A stretch of DNA of 64,000 nucleotides. Origin: Campylobacter sp. RM6914 (GTDB lineage: Bacteria; Campylobacterota; Campylobacteria; Campylobacterales; Campylobacteraceae). The translations under genes were made by a program, and so were the position numbers. The stretch is from NCBI RefSeq assembly GCF_004803835.1, contig NZ_CP012545.1, positions 372,001 to 436,000 of the forward strand. The letters are read 5' to 3'. This document shows positions 49,569 to 59,364 of this stretch, one piece after another (position 1 is the stretch's first letter; each line of letters begins with the position of its first letter). The notes under the pieces were generated by a model. That model made no database searches and was not told where the DNA came from. It worked only from the letters and a program-made list of their open reading frames with translations.

Positions 49569-50945
49569 ATGAAAATTCTTTCATTAATGTTGCTGATGCT
49601 TTGTTCGCTATTTGCAAGCGGTGCAGAGTCAGCCGGTGCGGAGCACATCGACCTTAGCACGACATGGGTCGGAATACTTTGCTTAATTATATTCGTCGTC
49701 GGTTATTATTTTATCGCCGCCGAGGAAAAATACCACGTAAATAAAGCAAAGCCCGCGCTTTTTATAGGTACGTTTATGTTTATGCTAATTGGCATCTACA
49801 TGGTTATCCATGGCATGGATGTCCATCCGTTAAATAACGAAGTAAATCACCTTATCTTAGAGATCGCGCAGATTGTATTTTTCTTAACAGTTGCGATGAC
49901 TTATATAGAAGCACTTATCGACAGAGACGTATTTAATACCCTTAAATACAACCTTGTTTCAAAAGGTTACACGTATAAAAAATTATTTTGGCTAACAGGT
50001 GTTATTGCATTTTTCTTAAGCCCGGTTGCCGATAACCTAACTACCGCGCTTATCCTTTCAACTGTTCTTTTGACAATAGATAGAACCAACAAGCCATTTT
50101 TGGTTGCAGGCGCTATAAATATCGTTGTAGCGGCTAATGCCGGCGGTGCTTGGAGCCCATTTGGTGATATCACTACGCTTATGGTTTGGGCTGCAGGCAA
50201 AGCTCCTTTTGTGGACTTCTTGTCTTTATTTCCGGCTTCTATCATCGGTTGGCTTGTTACCGCTCTTTTACTTGTTAAGAGCGTTCCGGAAGGAAGCCCG
50301 CACTTTGACCCTGAGAACGAGCCTAAATTTTCAATTAAAAAGGGCGGTAAAGTTATCATATATCTTGGTGTATTTACGATAGTTTCGGCGGTTCTTGGAC
50401 ATCAGCTTTTCCATCTTCCTGCGATGTTTGGTATGATGTTTGGTATGTCACTTTTAGGAATTTACACATACATCTTTAAGAAAGTAAATAAAACCGAAGA
50501 GCCTATAGGCTTATTTCACTTTATGTCAAAGATAGAAAATGATACGTTGATATTTTTCTTTGGTATCCTTTCAGCCGTCGGCGCGCTTCACTTCCTTGGT
50601 TTCTTGGATTATCTTATCAAACTTTATGATGTATTCGGTCTTAGCGCGATCAACATCGCGGTCGGTTTCGTTTCGGCTATCGTTGATAATGTTCCGGTAA
50701 TGTCTGCGGTTCTTAAATCAAACCCTAGTATGGGTCTAGATCAGTGGTTGCTTGTTACGTTAACAGCAGGTATCGGTGGCTCTATGATAAGCTTTGGATC
50801 TGCTGCTGGTGTAGGCGTAATGGGAAAACTAAAAGGCATTTACACATTTGGCGCACATATGAGCCAGGCATGGAAAATAGTTGTCGGATATGTTGTTTCG
50901 ATCGCTATTTGGTATGTCCAGTTTGAAATTTTAGGGATTTATTAA
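49569..50945 (+). CDS. nhaD: Na+/H+ antiporter NhaD
   Basis: The 458-residue protein has an N-terminal signal-like segment ([18 protein letters not shown]) and about a dozen membrane helices, with conserved acidic and polar stretches of the NhaD/ion-transporter superfamily ([47 protein letters not shown]). It exports Na+ or Li+ in exchange for protons. The stop overlaps the guaA start by one base. Confidence 0.92.
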   Translation: MKILSLMLLMLCSLFASGAESAGAEHIDLSTTWVGILCLIIFVVGYYFIAAEEKYHVNKAKPALFIGTFMFMLIGIYMVIHGMDVHPLNNEVNHLILEIAQIVFFLTVAMTYIEALIDRDVFNTLKYNLVSKGYTYKKLFWLTGVIAFFLSPVADNLTTALILSTVLLTIDRTNKPFLVAGAINIVVAANAGGAWSPFGDITTLMVWAAGKAPFVDFLSLFPASIIGWLVTALLLVKSVPEGSPHFDPENEPKFSIKKGGKVIIYLGVFTIVSAVLGHQLFHLPAMFGMMFGMSLLGIYTYIFKKVNKTEEPIGLFHFMSKIENDTLIFFFGILSAVGALHFLGFLDYLIKLYDVFGLSAINIAVGFVSAIVDNVPVMSAVLKSNPSMGLDQWLLVTLTAGIGGSMISFGSAAGVGVMGKLKGIYTFGAHMSQAWKIVVGYVVSIAIWYVQFEILGIY

Positions 50946-52480
50946 TGAAAACATCTGACATTATTGTTTTGGATTTTGGCTCGCAGTATACTCAGCTAAT
51001 CGCTCGTCGTTTAAGAGAGCAGGGTGTTTATACGGAAATTTTACCGTTTAACGCCAAGCTTGACGATATAAAGGCAAAAGAGCCAAAAGGTATAATACTA
51101 AGTGGAGGTCCTGCAAGTGTATATGCGGCCGATGCTTATTTTTGCGATGAGGGAGTTTTTAGCTTAGGTCTTCCGATACTTGGAATTTGCTACGGCATGC
51201 AACTTCTAGCTCATAACTTCGGAGCAAAGGTTGCTGCGGCAAATAAAAAAGAGTATGGTAAGGCAGAGCTAAATGTAGTAAAAGAGCATGTTTTGTTTGC
51301 CGATACTCCAAATTCTCAAATAGCATGGATGAGCCACTCTGATATAGTTGAAAATTTACCGCAAGGGTTTGAGCCTTTGGCGACTAGCGAAAATTCACCG
51401 TTTTGTGTGTTTGGTGATGATGTGCGTAAATTTTATGCCATGCAGTTTCACCCGGAGGTCCAGCACAGCGAGTTTGGCTCTCAAATTTTAAAGAATTTTG
51501 CTAAGCATATTTGTGGTTGTGAAAGCACTTGGAATATGGGAAGCTTTGCTAAAATGCAAATGGAGCGTATAAAGGCTAAAGTAGGCGATGACAAGGTGCT
51601 TTGTGCAGTTAGCGGTGGTGTTGATAGCTCTGTCGTGGCGGCACTTTTGGCACATTGTATAAAAGATAATTTAATAGTTGTTTTTGTTGATAACGGTCTA
51701 CTTCGCACAAATGAGCGTGAGCAAGTTGAGGCTACATTTAGAACTCGTCTAGGCGTTGATTTGATAGTTATTGATGCGAGTGAAATGTTTTTAAGTCGTT
51801 TAGCAGGAGTTACCGATCCTGAGAAGAAACGTAAAATAATCGGCGAGACGTTTATCGAGGTGTTTGACGCTGAAGCCAAAAAGCACACAAATGTAAAATA
51901 CCTAGCACAAGGCACACTTTACACCGATATCATCGAGAGTTCGGTTGTTGGTGCTAGTAAAACGATAAAAAGTCATCATAATGTCGGTGGTTTGCCTGAC
52001 TGGATGAAATTTGAGCTTATCGAGCCGTTACGTGAAATTTTTAAAGATGAGGTTAGACAGCTTGGCCTTGAGCTAGGACTTTCTCGCGATCTTGTCTTCC
52101 GTCATCCGTTCCCGGGACCAGGACTTGCTATACGCATAATGGGTGAAGTAAATGTGCCTAGCTTGGAGCTTCTTCGTAAAGCCGATGTGATACTTCGCGA
52201 TGAGCTAAAAAGCACAGGCTGGTATAACAAAACATGGCAAGCATTTTGCGTGCTTTTAAATGTAAATTCCGTAGGCGTAATGGGTGATAACCGCACTTAT
52301 GAAAACGCTGTTTGTATCCGTGTAGTAGATGCTAGTGATGGCATGACGGCAAGCTTTTCAAGACTTCCTTATGACCTGCTTGAAAATGTATCACGTCGTA
52401 TAATTAACGAGGTTGAGGGAATAAACCGCGTAGTTTATGATATAAGCTCAAAACCACCTGCAACGATCGAGTGGGAGTAG
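50945..52480 (+). CDS. guaA: GMP synthase (glutamine-hydrolysing)
   Basis: GuaA aminates XMP to GMP. The 511-residue protein has the class I amidotransferase domain (nucleophile in [17 protein letters not shown], Cys near 83; [13 protein letters not shown]) and the ATP pyrophosphatase domain ([16 protein letters not shown]), with the C-terminal dimerisation domain ending TIEWE. The gene is intact, but its 3' end is the attachment site for the accessory DNA that follows. Confidence 0.98.
   Translation: MKTSDIIVLDFGSQYTQLIARRLREQGVYTEILPFNAKLDDIKAKEPKGIILSGGPASVYAADAYFCDEGVFSLGLPILGICYGMQLLAHNFGAKVAAANKKEYGKAELNVVKEHVLFADTPNSQIAWMSHSDIVENLPQGFEPLATSENSPFCVFGDDVRKFYAMQFHPEVQHSEFGSQILKNFAKHICGCESTWNMGSFAKMQMERIKAKVGDDKVLCAVSGGVDSSVVAALLAHCIKDNLIVVFVDNGLLRTNEREQVEATFRTRLGVDLIVIDASEMFLSRLAGVTDPEKKRKIIGETFIEVFDAEAKKHTNVKYLAQGTLYTDIIESSVVGASKTIKSHHNVGGLPDWMKFELIEPLREIFKDEVRQLGLELGLSRDLVFRHPFPGPGLAIRIMGEVNVPSLELLRKADVILRDELKSTGWYNKTWQAFCVLLNVNSVGVMGDNRTYENAVCIRVVDASDGMTASFSRLPYDLLENVSRRIINEVEGINRVVYDISSKPPATIEWE
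52466..52480 (+). other. Putative attL at the guaA 3' end
   Basis: The last codons of guaA (ATCGAGTGGGAGTAG) recur at 59482-59496 as ATTGAGTGGGAATAA, 12 of 15 identical, again encoding IEWE and a stop. The end of guaA is a known hotspot for integrase-bearing islands, which carry a copy of it. Foreign-looking DNA starts immediately downstream. No integrase gene is seen. Confidence 0.6.
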
Positions 52481-52482
52481 TT

Positions 52483-52519
52483 AAAAACAGGCTCTAAAGC
52501 CTTATAAATAGCTGTTTTG
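52483..52519 (+). terminator. Possible guaA terminator
   Basis: AAAACAGGCT pairs with AGCTGTTTT around a 17-18-nt loop with one bulged base, ending in a short T run. It is a weak but plausible terminator. Confidence 0.45.
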
Positions 52520-52528
52520 TGAGCGTTG

Positions 52529-52549
52529 TGCTTGCAAAATGCTTGCAAA
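52529..52549 (+). repeat. Left paired TGCTTGCAA repeat (island border)
   Basis: Two direct copies of TGCTTGCAA, 11 bp apart (one helical turn). The same pair occurs at 59365-59385, with 20 of 21 positions equal. They lie inside each end of the island, where the arm-type sites of a tyrosine recombinase would be. Confidence 0.65.
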
Positions 52550-52644
52550 TTTTATTATTACATGTAAAAACGCTAATCGGTATATATGTACCGACCCCCA
52601 AAAGTTAGACCAAAAAATCTAACGATTGGGAGGTCGGTATTTTT

Positions 52645-53223
52645 ATGGCAAAATATAATTTTGAATTCAAGAAGAAAGTTGTTTTAGAATATTTGGATGG
52701 TAAAGGAGGAACGCCATATCTTTCTAAAAAATATGGATTAGGTTCTGACTCTCAGCTACGCAAATGGATTAATACATACAAAGCGTTCGGTGATGAAGGA
52801 TTAATGCGTTCTCGTAAGCAAACAAAATACTCTTTCGAAAAGAAGATTTCTGTTGTAGAATCATATCTATCAAGTGAGATTTCATATCAAGACTTGGCGA
52901 TTCAAGAAGGTATAACAAATCCAAGTATGATTACTAACTGGGTTAATCGCTTTCGTGTTGCAGGTCCTGATGCTTTGAGACCTCGCAAGAAAGGTAGAAA
53001 GAAAACATTGGATAAACCTAAGATAGATAACAAACCAATAACTCAAGAAAACAGCGTTGTCGACACCAGTGCCGAACACGTAAAAGAATTAGAGGATGAA
53101 CTGCTTAAGCTAAGAATTGAGAATGCCTTTTTAAAAGAACTGAGGAGGCTGCGCTTAGAGGACGAGGCAAAAATGAGAGAACGGCGCTCGTCATCAACAG
53201 CCTCCGAGGAGAATTCAAACTAA
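52645..53223 (+). CDS. IS3-family transposase OrfA
   Basis: This 192-residue DNA-binding protein has two helix-turn-helix units of InsE/IS150 type (KKVVLEYLDGKGGTPYLSKKYGLGSDSQLRKWI and KISVVESYLSSEISYQDLAIQEGITNPSMITNWV) and a C-terminal leucine zipper (ELEDELLKLRIENAFLKEL). It starts 35 bases inside the left terminal repeat. Near its end a run of five A (53169-53173) is the likely site of a -1 frameshift that yields the OrfAB transposase. Confidence 0.9.
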   Translation: MAKYNFEFKKKVVLEYLDGKGGTPYLSKKYGLGSDSQLRKWINTYKAFGDEGLMRSRKQTKYSFEKKISVVESYLSSEISYQDLAIQEGITNPSMITNWVNRFRVAGPDALRPRKKGRKKTLDKPKIDNKPITQENSVVDTSAEHVKELEDELLKLRIENAFLKELRRLRLEDEAKMRERRSSSTASEENSN

Positions 53224-53246
53224 AAGACCTTCTCTCTTATGTAGGC

Positions 53247-54065
53247 ATGCCTAAGGCAACATATATGTACTGGCGGAAAAGATTTGATAGAGAAAACCCT
53301 GACAAAGAAATCGAGGAGAAGATTCTTGAAATCAGAGTGACTCACAAGGATTATGGTTATCGTCGAATGGTTGGAGAATTAAGAAATCAAGGCTACAGTG
53401 GAAACAAAAAGAAAGTACAACGTATAATGCAGAAACTAGGTTTACAGGTTACATCATTCACTCGTAAAAATCGGAAATACAGCTCATACAATGGAAAAGT
53501 CGGAACGGTTGCTCCTAATCGTATAAAGAGACGATTTAACACGCATATTCCTCATCAGAAGATTACTACGGATACTACTGAGTTTAAGTATTATGAGATT
53601 GATGTGAAAGGTCATATGACCATGCACAAGCTGTATCTAGATCCATTTATGGATATGTGTAATGGTGAAATTATCAGCTTTGGAATAGCAAGGCAACCAT
53701 CAGCTAAAAATGTTATGGATGCATTAGAACAGGCAATTGCAACAACCTCTGATTGTCCATATCGAAGAACATTCCACTCAGATCAAGGTTGGGCATATCA
53801 GATGAAGGTATACACTCATCGCCTTAAGAAAAATCGGATTTTCCAAAGTATGTCACGCAAAGGAAACTGCCATGACAACTCTGTTATGGAGAACTTCTTT
53901 GGTCTGCTTAAACAGGAAATCTATCATGGTGTAGTTTACTATAGTTATGAAGAATTAAAGTCAGAAATTGAACGATACATTAAGTATTACAACGAGCAAA
54001 GAATAAAAGAAAAACTAGGATGGATGAGTCCTGTGCAATACAGACTTAGTCTCTTAGCTGCATAA
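53247..54065 (+). CDS. IS3-family transposase OrfB (DDE integrase)
   Basis: This 272-residue ORF holds the catalytic domain of the transposase. DDE residues are visible in TTDTTEFKYYEID, FHSDQGWAYQM and NSVMENFFGLLKQEIYHG. The frame is open upstream to the A5 run at 53169, giving an in-frame preface NERTALVINSLRGEFKLKDLL that resembles the natural N-terminus, so the working enzyme is probably an OrfA-OrfB fusion made by -1 frameshifting. Both parts are uninterrupted, so the IS may be active. Confidence 0.9.
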   Translation: MPKATYMYWRKRFDRENPDKEIEEKILEIRVTHKDYGYRRMVGELRNQGYSGNKKKVQRIMQKLGLQVTSFTRKNRKYSSYNGKVGTVAPNRIKRRFNTHIPHQKITTDTTEFKYYEIDVKGHMTMHKLYLDPFMDMCNGEIISFGIARQPSAKNVMDALEQAIATTSDCPYRRTFHSDQGWAYQMKVYTHRLKKNRIFQSMSRKGNCHDNSVMENFFGLLKQEIYHGVVYYSYEELKSEIERYIKYYNEQRIKEKLGWMSPVQYRLSLLAA

Positions 54066-54128
54066 AAATTGCGTAACAGATTCTAATATCTGTTACGCAA
54101 TAAAAGTCTAACTTTTGGGGGTCACATC

Positions 54129-55538
54129 AACTATATCTGTAACGAAGATAAAACCGACAATGAAATCTATGTTACAACTCACCTGTGCAGCAGAGAAAAT
54201 GCTCATAAAGAATTTGAACTTACCAAGAAACAATTTGGTTCAAAAACCAAGACCTTAGCCCATCATTTAATCCAATCCTTTGTTCCGGAAGAAGTGAGCT
54301 TTGAAGAAGCTCATCAGGTAGGAATTGAACTTTGTGAAAAGATTTTAGGCGGGAAATATGAGTATGTTTTAGCGACACATATCGACAAAGACCATATACA
54401 CAATCACATCATTTTTAATTCCATAGATGTAGATGAGGGCAAGGTTTATCATTCTTATTGCGGCTCTTATATGAACATCAGAAATCAAAGCGACAGACTT
54501 TGCAAGGAGCATAATTTATCTGTAATTGACCAAGAAACACAAAAGGAAATCAACGAGATTAGGCGAAGAAAATATGTGAATTGGTATGACTGGAATGAGG
54601 ATAAAAAAGGGAATAGCTATAAATCAAGGCTTCAGTTTGATATTGATAGAACTATAAAACAGTCAATCAACTGGCAAGACTTTTTAGCTAAAATGGAAAA
54701 CTGCGGTTATAAAATTAAACAAGGAAAACACACAGCTTTCAGGACTAAAAATCAGCAGAGATTTACCAGAACAAAGACCATAGGAGCTAACTATACCGAA
54801 GAAAGAATTAAGGAACGAATCCTGAATAAAGATAGAGAGATTGGCAATATCGTAGATATTAAGAACAACGATAAAGCAAAGTCAAGTAGAGGATATGAAC
54901 GTTGGGCGACAAAGCATAATCTTCAAACAGCGGCTTCAACGCTGGTTGAAATCAGAAATAAAGGTTTTAATTCAATGGAAGAATTAGGGCGTGGCATCAG
55001 TAGAATCTCTATTGAAAAGAACGACTTAAAGCGAGAATTTGATAAGCTGTCATTGGAGCAAAAAAGGATAAAAGAAGTAGTAAAGCATATTCAAATCTGC
55101 ATCAGCAAGCGAGAACATTATGAAGGCTATCGTAAAAATCCGAACGATAAAATTTATATGATGATGAATCGAAAAGATGTAGAAGCCTATCAGAAGTCTT
55201 ATGAGGAAATAGATATTTTCCTTAAGCAATTTCCACACTTAAGACATATTGTAGTAGGAGAGTTAAAGACAAAATCTGAAAAAAATCTTTTCAGAAAATT
55301 AAATGAGCATTCTAAAGAATTACGAGCTAAGCAAGAGGAGATTGCGAAGAAACATAATTCATTAGCAGCGCAGTATGAGGAATTGGAGCATCTGAAGGTT
55401 AATATGAATGATTATCTTGGTAGGGATAGAACGGAGAAGAAAAAAGATTCGGTTATTTGCGCGATTAAGAAGTATAAGGCTGAAGAGAAGGGAAATCATA
55501 AGAGAAAGAATAAAATATCGAAAGAAGCTGAAAGATAA
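54129..55538 (+). pseudogene. MobP-type relaxase, 5'-truncated by the IS
   Basis: About 469 codons remain, with the frame entering directly from the IS end: NYICNEDKTDNEIYVTTHLCS. The 3-His motif HIDKDHIHNHIIFNS identifies a relaxase of Gram-positive conjugative elements; the probable catalytic Tyr (NYICN) survives, but the start and the first 20 or so residues are gone. A GTG at 54294 could begin a shorter product of 414 residues lacking the Tyr. The C-terminus is a long coiled coil ending in a basic tail. It marks the island as derived from a mobilisable or conjugative element. Confidence 0.8.
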
Positions 55539-55638
55539 TTTTATGGTCGGTGTGGTTTTAGGATTGCACCGATTAGTCTTTGTGTAATTATGTTTGAGAA
55601 AACGGAATATAATACTGTTATAAGTTTGATTTATATGG

Positions 55639-55644
55639 TATAAT
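55639..55644 (+). promoter_or_regulatory. Promoter of the restriction-modification operon
   Basis: TATAAT at 55639-55644 is preceded by TGG (extended -10) and lies 44 bases before the regulator ATG. A GGAGG ribosome site precedes that ATG. The look is Firmicutes-like. Confidence 0.6.
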
Positions 55645-55687
55645 AGAATCGATATGATATTAAGACGGATAGGACTGGAGGATAATC

Positions 55688-55909
55688 ATGTCGAAACTTA
55701 GCTATAAAAAATTATTCAAAAGATTGATAGATATAGAAATGAAGAATACAGAGCTTATGGATAAAGCTAAAGTGAGTAGAAGTACATTTTACAAGATAAA
55801 AAATGGTGAAAATGTCACTACAGATGTGTTGTTGAGGATATGTGATGTATTGGGATGTGATATTTCTGAGATTGTAGAATGTGTTAATGATTCTTCGGAG
55901 GTAATATAG
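55688..55909 (+). CDS. XRE-family regulator, probable controller of the R-M operon
   Basis: This 73-residue Cro/CI-type helix-turn-helix protein ([42 protein letters not shown]) lies one base before the methyltransferase start. Small XRE proteins at the head of type II systems are usually C proteins that delay the nuclease until methylation is set. The gene order C-M-R fits. I do not see an obvious C-box palindrome, so the controller role is inferred from context. Confidence 0.82.
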   Translation: MSKLSYKKLFKRLIDIEMKNTELMDKAKVSRSTFYKIKNGENVTTDVLLRICDVLGCDISEIVECVNDSSEVI

Positions 55910-55910
55910 G

Positions 55911-56933
55911 ATGAATTTAGTTAGCTTGTTTTCGGGAGCTGGTGGATTAGATTTAGGTTTTGAAAGAGCTGGATTTAATGTGGTTGCGGCAAACGAATAT
56001 GATAAAACGATATGGGAAACATATGAAAAAAATCATAAAACTAAACTTATAAAAGGAGATATTTGTAGAATTCCTTCAGATATGTTCCCTGACTGTGATG
56101 GAATTATAGGAGGACCGCCATGTCAATCATGGAGTGAAGCAGGTTCTTTAAAGGGGATCAATGACCCGCGAGGACAATTATTTTATCAGTATATACGTAT
56201 TTTGAAGGATAAAAACCCTAAGTTTTTCCTTGCCGAAAATGTTAAGGGGATGATGGCAAGACGACATAATGATGCCGTTGAGAATATAGTTTCTCAATTT
56301 GAAGAAGCTGGTTATGATGTCTTTATTCACTTGTTAAATGCAAGTGACTATGGTGTTCCACAAGATAGAAAAAGAGTTTTTTATGTGGGATTTAGGAAAG
56401 ATTTGAAGGTTAAATTTGAACCACCCAAACCATATAAAAACAAATTAACTTTTAAAGATGCTATTTTGGACTTGAAGGATTCTGCAATACCGGCATTAGA
56501 GAGAAATAAAACTAATGGTAATAATTGCAAAGTTATGAATCATGAATACTTTGTCGGTGCGTACTCACCTATTTTTATGAGTAGAAATAGAGTTAGACGA
56601 TGGGATGAACAGGCATTTACAGTTCAAGCTTCAGGAAGACAATGTCAGCTACATCCACAAGCACCAGTGATGCCTAAAGTAAAAAAAAATAAAAATATAT
56701 TCGAACCTGGTAAGGAAGCACTATACAGAAGATTAACAGTGAGAGAGTGTGCAAGAATACAAGGGTTTCCAGATGATTTTAAATTCTATTATACGAATTT
56801 AAATGATGCCTATAAAATGATTGGTAATGCTGTGCCAGTAAATCTTGCATTTGAAATGGCTAAAGCAATTTCATCTACTTTAGATAATTCAAGTGTAAAT
56901 AGTAATCTATTAAAAACTGGTACAGATAATTAA
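55911..56933 (+). CDS. DNA (cytosine-5-)-methyltransferase, HaeIII-type
   Basis: The 340-residue enzyme has the ordered motifs of m5C methyltransferases: [18 protein letters not shown] (6-22), [10 protein letters not shown] with catalytic Cys71, VI ENVKG (109-113), [15 protein letters not shown], and [21 protein letters not shown] and [11 protein letters not shown]. Pairing with a HaeIII-type nuclease predicts methylation within GGCC. It protects the host from the next gene's product. The start lies one base after the regulator. Confidence 0.93.
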   Translation: MNLVSLFSGAGGLDLGFERAGFNVVAANEYDKTIWETYEKNHKTKLIKGDICRIPSDMFPDCDGIIGGPPCQSWSEAGSLKGINDPRGQLFYQYIRILKDKNPKFFLAENVKGMMARRHNDAVENIVSQFEEAGYDVFIHLLNASDYGVPQDRKRVFYVGFRKDLKVKFEPPKPYKNKLTFKDAILDLKDSAIPALERNKTNGNNCKVMNHEYFVGAYSPIFMSRNRVRRWDEQAFTVQASGRQCQLHPQAPVMPKVKKNKNIFEPGKEALYRRLTVRECARIQGFPDDFKFYYTNLNDAYKMIGNAVPVNLAFEMAKAISSTLDNSSVNSNLLKTGTDN

Positions 56934-56946
56934 TTGGAGGTTAGTC

Positions 56947-57903
56947 ATGAGCAATAAAAGTAATAATCAAGGAAGAGCATATGAGTTCTCCTATTTAATT
57001 ACATTATTTGATGAAATATCTAAAGTAAGACCGGCAAAGATAGAAAAAAATAGTAGTTACTTTGCAGCAGAAAGAGCGTGGAATACTTTAGCTGACTCTG
57101 AAAAAACAATATATAAAGTTAGTGCCTTGGCAGGAGTTAACACTATATTTGACCTTGAACCTTTGATTTTAGATGATGGGGATGATGAGCTTGAATTAAA
57201 AATTCAATCGGATGATAAAGGGAAGGAAGGCGATGTAAGAGATGTCTTGATTATTAGACGAGGGATTGAATGGGAAATAGGTTTAAGTGTTAAGCATAAT
57301 CATTTTGCTGTTAAGCATAGTAGGCTGTCAAAGAACTTAGATTTTGGCAGAAAATGGTATGGTATCGATTGTTCCGAACAATATTGGAAAGAGATTAAAC
57401 CTATATTTGAATATCTTGACGTTGAGAAACAAAAGGACTCTAAGTGGAGCGATTTACCTAATAAAGAAGATGATGTATATATTCCATTGTTAAATGCTTT
57501 CAAAGGCGAATTGGAAAGGCAAAATCATTTGTTTGGAAAAGACATACCAAAACTTATGGTGGAGTACTTACTTGGAGAATTTGATTTTTATAAAGTTATT
57601 GGAATTGATAATAAACGAACAACTCAAATTCAAAGTTATAATTTAAGAGGCACTTTAAATAAGCAGGGGAATAAGAAAAAGAGAAGCATTGAATTACCAA
57701 TATCGACACTTCCAACACGAATTGTAAGTTTAGAATATAAACCGGGTAGTAAAAACACCTTGGAATTATATCTTGATGGTGGTTGGCAATTTAGTTTCAG
57801 AATTCATAATGCTTCGACTAAAGTAGAATCAAGTTTGAAGTTTGATATACAAATTATAGGGATGCCTACGACTATTATTTCAATAGATTGTAGATGGAAG
57901 TAA
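56947..57903 (+). CDS. Type II restriction endonuclease, HaeIII family
   Basis: The 318-residue protein closely follows what I recall of HaeIII: NNQGRAYEFSYLITLFDEISK, KNSSYFAAERAWN, EGDVRDVLIIRRGIEWEIGLSVKHNHFAVKHSRLS. Acidic and Lys residues (Asp96, Glu110, Lys116) could form the metal site. HaeIII cuts GGCC, so that specificity is predicted. It begins 13 bases after the methyltransferase stop with GGAGG. The frame is complete. Confidence 0.9.
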   Translation: MSNKSNNQGRAYEFSYLITLFDEISKVRPAKIEKNSSYFAAERAWNTLADSEKTIYKVSALAGVNTIFDLEPLILDDGDDELELKIQSDDKGKEGDVRDVLIIRRGIEWEIGLSVKHNHFAVKHSRLSKNLDFGRKWYGIDCSEQYWKEIKPIFEYLDVEKQKDSKWSDLPNKEDDVYIPLLNAFKGELERQNHLFGKDIPKLMVEYLLGEFDFYKVIGIDNKRTTQIQSYNLRGTLNKQGNKKKRSIELPISTLPTRIVSLEYKPGSKNTLELYLDGGWQFSFRIHNASTKVESSLKFDIQIIGMPTTIISIDCRWK

Positions 57904-57928
57904 TGGCTGTTAAAATAGGAGGATAAAA

Positions 57929-58306
57929 ATGAAAAGAATATTTATTAGTTTTGCAATTGAGGATGAAAGATTAAGAGATTTTTTGAAAGGACAATCTAAA
58001 AATGCAAATAGTCCATTTGAATTTGTTGATATGTCAGTGAAACAACCATGGGATTCACAATGGAAAACAAATTGTAGAAGCAGAATAAAAGGATGTGATG
58101 GTGTGATTTCTATTATTACAACAAATACAAAAAATGCTAGTGGACAAATATGGGAAATGAAGTGTGCAAAGGACGAAAATATACCAATAGTTGGAATTTA
58201 TGGAAATGACAATCATGCAGGTGTTAAGGTGCCAGATGAGTGTGGATATATCAGACTAATGGATTGGACATGGTCAAATATTTCAAATTGGATTAATAAT
58301 ATTTAA
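57929..58306 (+). CDS. TIR-domain protein (ThsB-like sensor)
   Basis: The 125-residue protein is a lone TIR domain: first strand KRIFISFAIEDERLRDFL, then GCDGVISIITTNTKNASGQIWEMKCAKDENIPIVGIYG, where Glu76 in IWEMKCA fits the catalytic Glu of NAD-cleaving TIRs, and a C-terminal tail RLMDWTWSNISNWI. Such proteins sense infection and make cyclic ADP-ribose-type signals. It lies 25 bases after the endonuclease gene with AGGAGG and 20 bases before the caspase-like gene, so the two form a unit. It resembles the TIR-like DUF1863 group. Confidence 0.82.
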   Translation: MKRIFISFAIEDERLRDFLKGQSKNANSPFEFVDMSVKQPWDSQWKTNCRSRIKGCDGVISIITTNTKNASGQIWEMKCAKDENIPIVGIYGNDNHAGVKVPDECGYIRLMDWTWSNISNWINNI

Positions 58307-58326
58307 TTTGCTTGGAGGGAAAAACG

Positions 58327-59319
58327 GTGGTGAATAATAAAGCTTTAGTAGTTGGAATAAATGATTATCCTACTTGTCCATTAGCAGGTTGTGTAAATGA
58401 TGCAGAAGAAATTGGAAAGATTCTTTCTGAAAATGGTGATGGAAGTCCAAACTTTGAAGTTAAATATGCATTGGATATTAAAACGAAAGCAGAGTTATAT
58501 AATCATGTAAACGCATTATTTAATGAAGGGGAAGCCGATATAGCATTATTTTATTTTTCAGGTCATGGTACGGATTTAGTTGATGGGAAGCTAGTGACTC
58601 CAGATTTTACTGGAATGGATGCTGGAATTCCTATGAGTGAAATTTTATCGATGGCAAATAAGTCGAAAAGCAAAAACAAAATTATAATTTTAGATTGTTG
58701 TTTTTCCGGAAGGTTTGGAGAGAATAGCATTTCTAATTCTACGGAATCTGTTTTAGCAAATGGAGTTACTATAATTACTGCAAGTAATAGGGATGAATAT
58801 TCTATGGAGGTATCGGGTGATGATGGAATACCTGGACATGGAGTATTTACTGAACTACTAATACAAGGATTAAAAGGTGGAGCTGCCGATGTTGGTGGTA
58901 ATATAACTCCAGCAAGTCTATATTCGTTTGTTGACCAGTCTTTAGGCTTGTGGGAGCAACGTCCTTTGTTCAAGACTAACATTTCCAGATTTTTACCAAT
59001 AAGGACGATTGAACCAAAAGTTTCAAAGAAAACATTGAGGAAACTGAGTACATATTTTGAAAATGCTGATTCTGAATTTAAATTAGATCCTTCTTTTGAA
59101 TTCACGAATTCACCAAATGAGACTCATGAAATTAAACAACCATATGCTCAAGAAGATAATGTGAAAATATTTAAGGATTTACAACTTTTTGAAAGTATTG
59201 GATTAATTGAACCAGTTGGAGAGGATCATATGTACTTTGCAGCTATGAATAGTAAAACATGCAAATTAACACCTTTAGGGTTACATTATTGGAAATTATC
59301 AAGAGATAAAAGATTTTAA
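58327..59319 (+). CDS. Caspase-like (C14) protease, TIR-caspase effector
   Basis: Started at GTG 58327 (GGAGG eight bases before; a TTG at 58312 would include that site) the protein has 330 residues. The N-terminal part is a caspase-like domain: NNKALVVGINDYPTCPLAGCVNDAEEIGKIL, catalytic His80 in FYFSGHGTDL, Cys125 in LDCCFSGRF, and GHGVFTELLIQGLKGGA. The C-terminal 100 residues (after SRFLPIRT) are helical, wHTH-like at FKDLQLFESIGLIEP...KLTPLGLHYWKL, and may bind the TIR-made signal. This architecture matches the type IV Thoeris system, in which a TIR signal activates a caspase-like protease. Confidence 0.82.
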   Translation: MVNNKALVVGINDYPTCPLAGCVNDAEEIGKILSENGDGSPNFEVKYALDIKTKAELYNHVNALFNEGEADIALFYFSGHGTDLVDGKLVTPDFTGMDAGIPMSEILSMANKSKSKNKIIILDCCFSGRFGENSISNSTESVLANGVTIITASNRDEYSMEVSGDDGIPGHGVFTELLIQGLKGGAADVGGNITPASLYSFVDQSLGLWEQRPLFKTNISRFLPIRTIEPKVSKKTLRKLSTYFENADSEFKLDPSFEFTNSPNETHEIKQPYAQEDNVKIFKDLQLFESIGLIEPVGEDHMYFAAMNSKTCKLTPLGLHYWKLSRDKRF

Positions 59320-59364
59320 TGCTACAGGTTGTTGTAAAATTGGGAACAATTTGTTTTATATCCA

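Larger units (their letters stand above)
52587..54129 (+). mobile_element. IS3-family (IS150-type) insertion sequence
   Basis: Terminal inverted repeats share an 18-bp perfect core (GACCCCCAAAAGTTAGAC at 52593-52610, its complement at 54106-54123); outer bases run from TG at 52587 to CA at 54129 with four mismatches. It has two ORFs in the -1 relation. No matching target duplication is seen (left flank TATA, right ACTA), suggesting later rearrangement. Total length 1,543 bp. Confidence 0.85.

Noticed and set aside
54294-55538. Intact relaxase gene starting with GTG at 54294
   Set aside because: Family-like sequence with the probable catalytic Tyr continues upstream to 54129 and is cut by the IS, so this is a truncated gene.
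57929-58306. Classical type I Thoeris (ThsA/ThsB)
   Set aside because: No ThsA (SIR2-SLOG or similar) gene is adjacent; the partner is a caspase-like protease.
58312-58326. TTG start for the caspase-like gene
   Set aside because: It would place the GGAGG ribosome site inside the coding region; GTG at 58327 is properly spaced after it.
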